Shown here: positions 61,912 through 64,000 of the stretch, piece after piece
Layout: the number at the start of each line of letters is the position of its first letter
Position numbering within the stretch: position 1 is the first letter of the stretch
Origin: QHVT01 sp036399015
GTDB lineage: Bacteria; Acidobacteriota; Thermoanaerobaculia; Gp7-AA8
Assembly (NCBI GenBank): GCA_036399015.1
Contig: DASWNW010000080.1
Coordinates: forward strand, 6,274-70,273
Direction: 5' to 3'
DNA: 64,000 nucleotides
Position numbers and translations under genes: made by a program
The notes under the pieces: model-generated
The model's database searches: none
The model's input: the letters and a program-made list of their open reading frames with translations, nothing else
What the model was told of the DNA's origin: nothing

Positions 61912-63693
61912 ATGGCGCGGGGTGCGACGACGACGGCGGAGGCGGGACCAGGCCGCGCGCGCTGGGTCTTCCTCACCCTCCCACTCGCACCGCTCGCTCT
62001 CTTCGCGTACGGCGCCTTCGAGTGGCTCTTCTTCGCGACCAAGCCTTCGTTCCTGACGGTCCTGCCGTTCGCGGAGCAGCTCGAGATCCTCTTCCGCGCC
62101 CCTCTGCCATTCGTCGGCCCCGTTCTGCTTTGCCAGCTCGGCGCGACGCTTCTCTCGCTGCTGCTCTTCCCCCGGCTGCGCTGGCTCGGCGTGGTTCCCG
62201 CCGCCGCTCTGCTGGCCGCGCTCGTGCTCGCGCTCGTGCACAACTTCCTCTACGTGCTCGCCGGCGCCGGCCTGACCAGCAACACCGCGCTCGTCCGGGT
62301 GGTGCATGGGACCGTGCTTGCCGCCGGCTTCGTCCTCTGGCTGCGCAAGCTCGCAGTGGAGATGCCCTCGCACAGGGGTTGGATCCTCTGGGCCGCCGCC
62401 ACTCCCATCCTCCTTGGGGCCCTCTTCGCCGCTCCCGAGACGCCGGACGCCGCGGCGGCGCTTCCCACGCTGCCGAGGGGCGGAGCGAATGTGCTGATCC
62501 TCTCGATCGACGGCGTCGATGCCGGCCGGCTGTCCGCCTACGGCTACCGCGCCGCCACGTCTCCGTTCATGGAGTCGCTGGCGCCGGAGACGCTCTTCTG
62601 CGAGAACGCCTTCAGCAACGCTCAGCAGACGTACACGTCGCAGACGAGCCTCCTCACCGGAAAGCTGCCGTTCACGACGAAAGTGATCGTCCCGCCGTCG
62701 ATCCTGCGGGGCGACGACGCGGTGCAGCACCTCCCCGCGATCTTTCGCCGCTCCGGCTACCGCACGCTGCAGCTCTCGATGCGCCACTTCGGCGATGCCG
62801 AGGATGCGAATCTGCAGGAGGGGTTCGATCTGACGAATTACCGGTGGGAGAACCGGCTCTCCACGCAACGCGTCGAGCAGCTCTATGACTCCGCGCGTCC
62901 TTTCCGGCTGGCGGTCATCGACCGGCTGGACGGAACGCTGGCGCGGCTCTTCGGGACGCGGCCCGTCTCCGACGACTTCGCGCGCGTCATCGGGGGCACC
63001 TCCGATCCGTTCTGGAGCGACGCGAAGCGTGTGGACGCCTTCTTCTCCTTCGTCGACGGCGGCCGCGGACCGTGGTTCGCCCACGTCCATCTGCTCGACA
63101 CCCATTCGGCCAACCGGTTCACCCGCGGGCCGCTGCGGGTCGGGACCGATCTCTACGACAACCAGCTCCGCGACGCGGATGAGGAGGTGCGGCGGGTGTT
63201 CGACGGGCTCCGCCGGCGGGCGCAGCTCGAGCGCACGGTGGTGGTGGTGACGTCCGATCACCCCCGGAAGTGGTTGTTCGGCCCGAAGGCGCGCATCCCG
63301 CTCATGATCCGGTTCCCGGAACGCCGGCACGCGCGGCGCGAGCCGCGGAACGCGCAGATGCTCGACGTCGCGCCGACGGTGCTCGACTTCCTCGGCGTTG
63401 CGCCTCCGAGATGGCTGGAGGGAGACTCGCTGCTGCGGCCTGAGAACCTGCGGGACGACCGGCCGATCTTCGCCAGCGCCGAGGTCCGCGCGAGCGAGCT
63501 GCCGCGGCCGCCGCACTACGGGATCCGCGAAGCCGGCCTGGTGGCGGGATCGGGCTGGTACTCGCTCGACCTGCAAACCGGCAGGATGAGGCGCGGGGCG
63601 ATCGAGGGACATACCCGGCCGTCGCCGCCACTGCCGGGGCCGCGGGCTCGTGCGCTGCTGGAGGAGATGCTGGTGCGGAGGGGACTGCGCTGA
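61912..63693 (+). CDS. Membrane-anchored alkaline-phosphatase-superfamily enzyme, paralog 3
   Basis: 593 residues. The N-terminal membrane part contains FAYGAFEWLFFATKPSFLTV, matching LYAHAALEWLFHATKPS of paralog 1. Catalytic domain from GANVLILSIDGVDAGRLSAY (metal Asp200); nucleophile Thr240 in AQQTYTSQTSLLTGK; HVHLLDTHSA; SDH pair in VVVTSDHPRKW. The protein is more diverged than the other two but keeps Thr rather than Cys/Ser. Its divergent placement beside the phosphonate operon suggests that it adds, moves or removes phosphonate or phosphate groups on the outside of the membrane. Confidence 0.83.
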   Translation: MARGATTTAEAGPGRARWVFLTLPLAPLALFAYGAFEWLFFATKPSFLTVLPFAEQLEILFRAPLPFVGPVLLCQLGATLLSLLLFPRLRWLGVVPAAALLAALVLALVHNFLYVLAGAGLTSNTALVRVVHGTVLAAGFVLWLRKLAVEMPSHRGWILWAAATPILLGALFAAPETPDAAAALPTLPRGGANVLILSIDGVDAGRLSAYGYRAATSPFMESLAPETLFCENAFSNAQQTYTSQTSLLTGKLPFTTKVIVPPSILRGDDAVQHLPAIFRRSGYRTLQLSMRHFGDAEDANLQEGFDLTNYRWENRLSTQRVEQLYDSARPFRLAVIDRLDGTLARLFGTRPVSDDFARVIGGTSDPFWSDAKRVDAFFSFVDGGRGPWFAHVHLLDTHSANRFTRGPLRVGTDLYDNQLRDADEEVRRVFDGLRRRAQLERTVVVVTSDHPRKWLFGPKARIPLMIRFPERRHARREPRNAQMLDVAPTVLDFLGVAPPRWLEGDSLLRPENLRDDRPIFASAEVRASELPRPPHYGIREAGLVAGSGWYSLDLQTGRMRRGAIEGHTRPSPPLPGPRARALLEEMLVRRGLR

Positions 63694-63710
63694 AAATGCG
63701 TACAAAAAGA

Positions 63711-63745
63711 GAAAAGCCCACGAGGGTTGTCCCCGTGGGCTTTTC
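63711..63745. terminator. Bidirectional rho-independent terminator
   Basis: Stem GAAAAGCCCACG/CGTGGGCTTTTC around an 11-nt loop, with A-rich flank left and T-rich flank right. It ends the phosphatase-superfamily gene on + and the rRNA operon on -. Confidence 0.92.
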
Positions 63746-63749
63746 ATAA

Positions 63750-63866
63750 TCCCGGCGGCGTCCTACTTTCCCACGCAGTTGCCCGCGCAGTATCATCGGC
63801 GATGCAGAGCTTAACTGCCGTGTTCGGAATGGGAACGGGTGTGACCTCTGCTCTATGACCACCGGA
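63750..63866 (-). rRNA. rrf: 5S ribosomal RNA
   Basis: On the minus strand the RNA starts near CCGGTGGTCATAGAGCAGAG and continues with CACACCCGTTCCCATTCCGA, ACACGGCAGTTAAGCTC and GTGGGAAAGTAGGACGCCGC, the universal 5S features. About 117 nt. Ends are approximate to a few bases. It lies directly before the terminator. Confidence 0.95.
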
Positions 63867-63953
63867 AAACCTGGTGTCTTAGAAAAACTGGATTGAATAC
63901 GGGTTGCAGTGGTGAAACGCACACTGCAGACAACATCAAATCAAGACAATTAT

Positions 63954-64000
63954 GGTCAAGTCAAACGGCCGATTAGTACTGGTCAGCTGAGAGCATCGCT
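63954..64000 (-). rRNA. rrl: 23S ribosomal RNA, 3' end only (runs off the window)
   Basis: On the minus strand the last ~47 nt read ...CTCAGCTGACCAGTACTAAT and CGGCCGTTTGACTTGACC, the conserved 3' terminus of 23S rRNA. An ~87-bp spacer without tRNA separates it from 5S. The remainder lies beyond the right edge. Confidence 0.92.

Noticed and set aside
60591..62888. 765-residue plus-strand frame across the phosphonate operon and paralog 3
   Set aside because: Antisense shadow; the minus-strand transferase and the plus-strand phosphatase-superfamily gene in other frames are complete and motif-rich.
53276..63693. Annotation of the three phosphatase-superfamily proteins as true sulfatases
   Set aside because: The CxPSR-type formylglycine motif is absent; Thr stands at the nucleophile position and no formylglycine-generating enzyme is nearby.
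63867..63953. tRNA in the 23S-5S spacer or elsewhere
   Set aside because: The 87-bp spacer has no cloverleaf or GTTCRA box; no tRNA was recognised anywhere in the window, though short genes could be missed by eye.

Overview
The window is about 65-70% G+C and looks like a chromosomal stretch of an uncultured-type member of Acidobacteriota, most likely near class Thermoanaerobaculia. This is inference from four traits: an intact str-S10-spc-alpha ribosomal supercluster, IPTL/VPALS-CTERM-type tails on two small exported proteins, zinc-ribbon L24 and zinc-type S4/S14/Adk, and many leaderless-looking gene starts outside the ribosomal block. No 16S sequence is present, so the assignment is not proven.

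Layout. (1) 1-10.4 kb: a PQ-loop/SemiSWEET protein and an EamA permease; a ~3 kb segment bounded by ~180-bp direct repeats that holds two paralogous CTERM-tailed secreted proteins and a 5'-truncated subtilase; then an aldehyde dehydrogenase/glutamine-synthetase-like pair, a DUF4097 protein and a large M28 membrane peptidase, closed by a bidirectional terminator. (2) 10.4-31 kb, all minus strand: rpsL-rpsG-fusA-tuf, the S10 and spc operons with secY-adk-map-infA-rpmJ, and the alpha operon ending in rpoA-rplQ. Several junctions in this block hold palindromic arrays of short tandem repeats placed exactly at the upstream stop codon. (3) 31-39 kb: GT-C membrane glycosyltransferases, an ornithine-cyclodeaminase-family enzyme, a cupin and a DUF4186 protein. 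(4) 39-49.5 kb: a tightly overlapped ten-gene minus-strand operon plus a convergent gmhA-like gene. Together these encode the whole GmhA-HddA-GmhB-HddC route to GDP-D-glycero-alpha-D-manno-heptose, a transaldolase that could supply sedoheptulose 7-phosphate, sugar-modifying enzymes and glycosyltransferases. (5) 49.5-57 kb: a GT-C protein, a polyprenyl-phosphate-type GT2, a methyltransferase, and two paralogous membrane-anchored alkaline-phosphatase-superfamily enzymes with a small membrane protein. (6) 57-63.7 kb: a four-gene phosphonate operon (TagB/F-like transferase; cytidylyltransferase-PEP mutase fusion; phosphonopyruvate decarboxylase; iron alcohol dehydrogenase), divergent from a third alkaline-phosphatase-superfamily paralog. 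(7) The right end holds a 5S rRNA and the 3' end of a 23S rRNA on the minus strand.

The most interesting reading is that regions 4-6 form a cell-surface glycan locus. Heptose-containing polysaccharide would be built by the GT genes and then decorated with 2-hydroxyethylphosphonate, activated as its CMP ester by a Fom1-like fusion enzyme and moved by a TagB-like and/or LtaS-like transferase. The individual enzyme families are well supported by motifs; the assembled pathway and its final product are inference.
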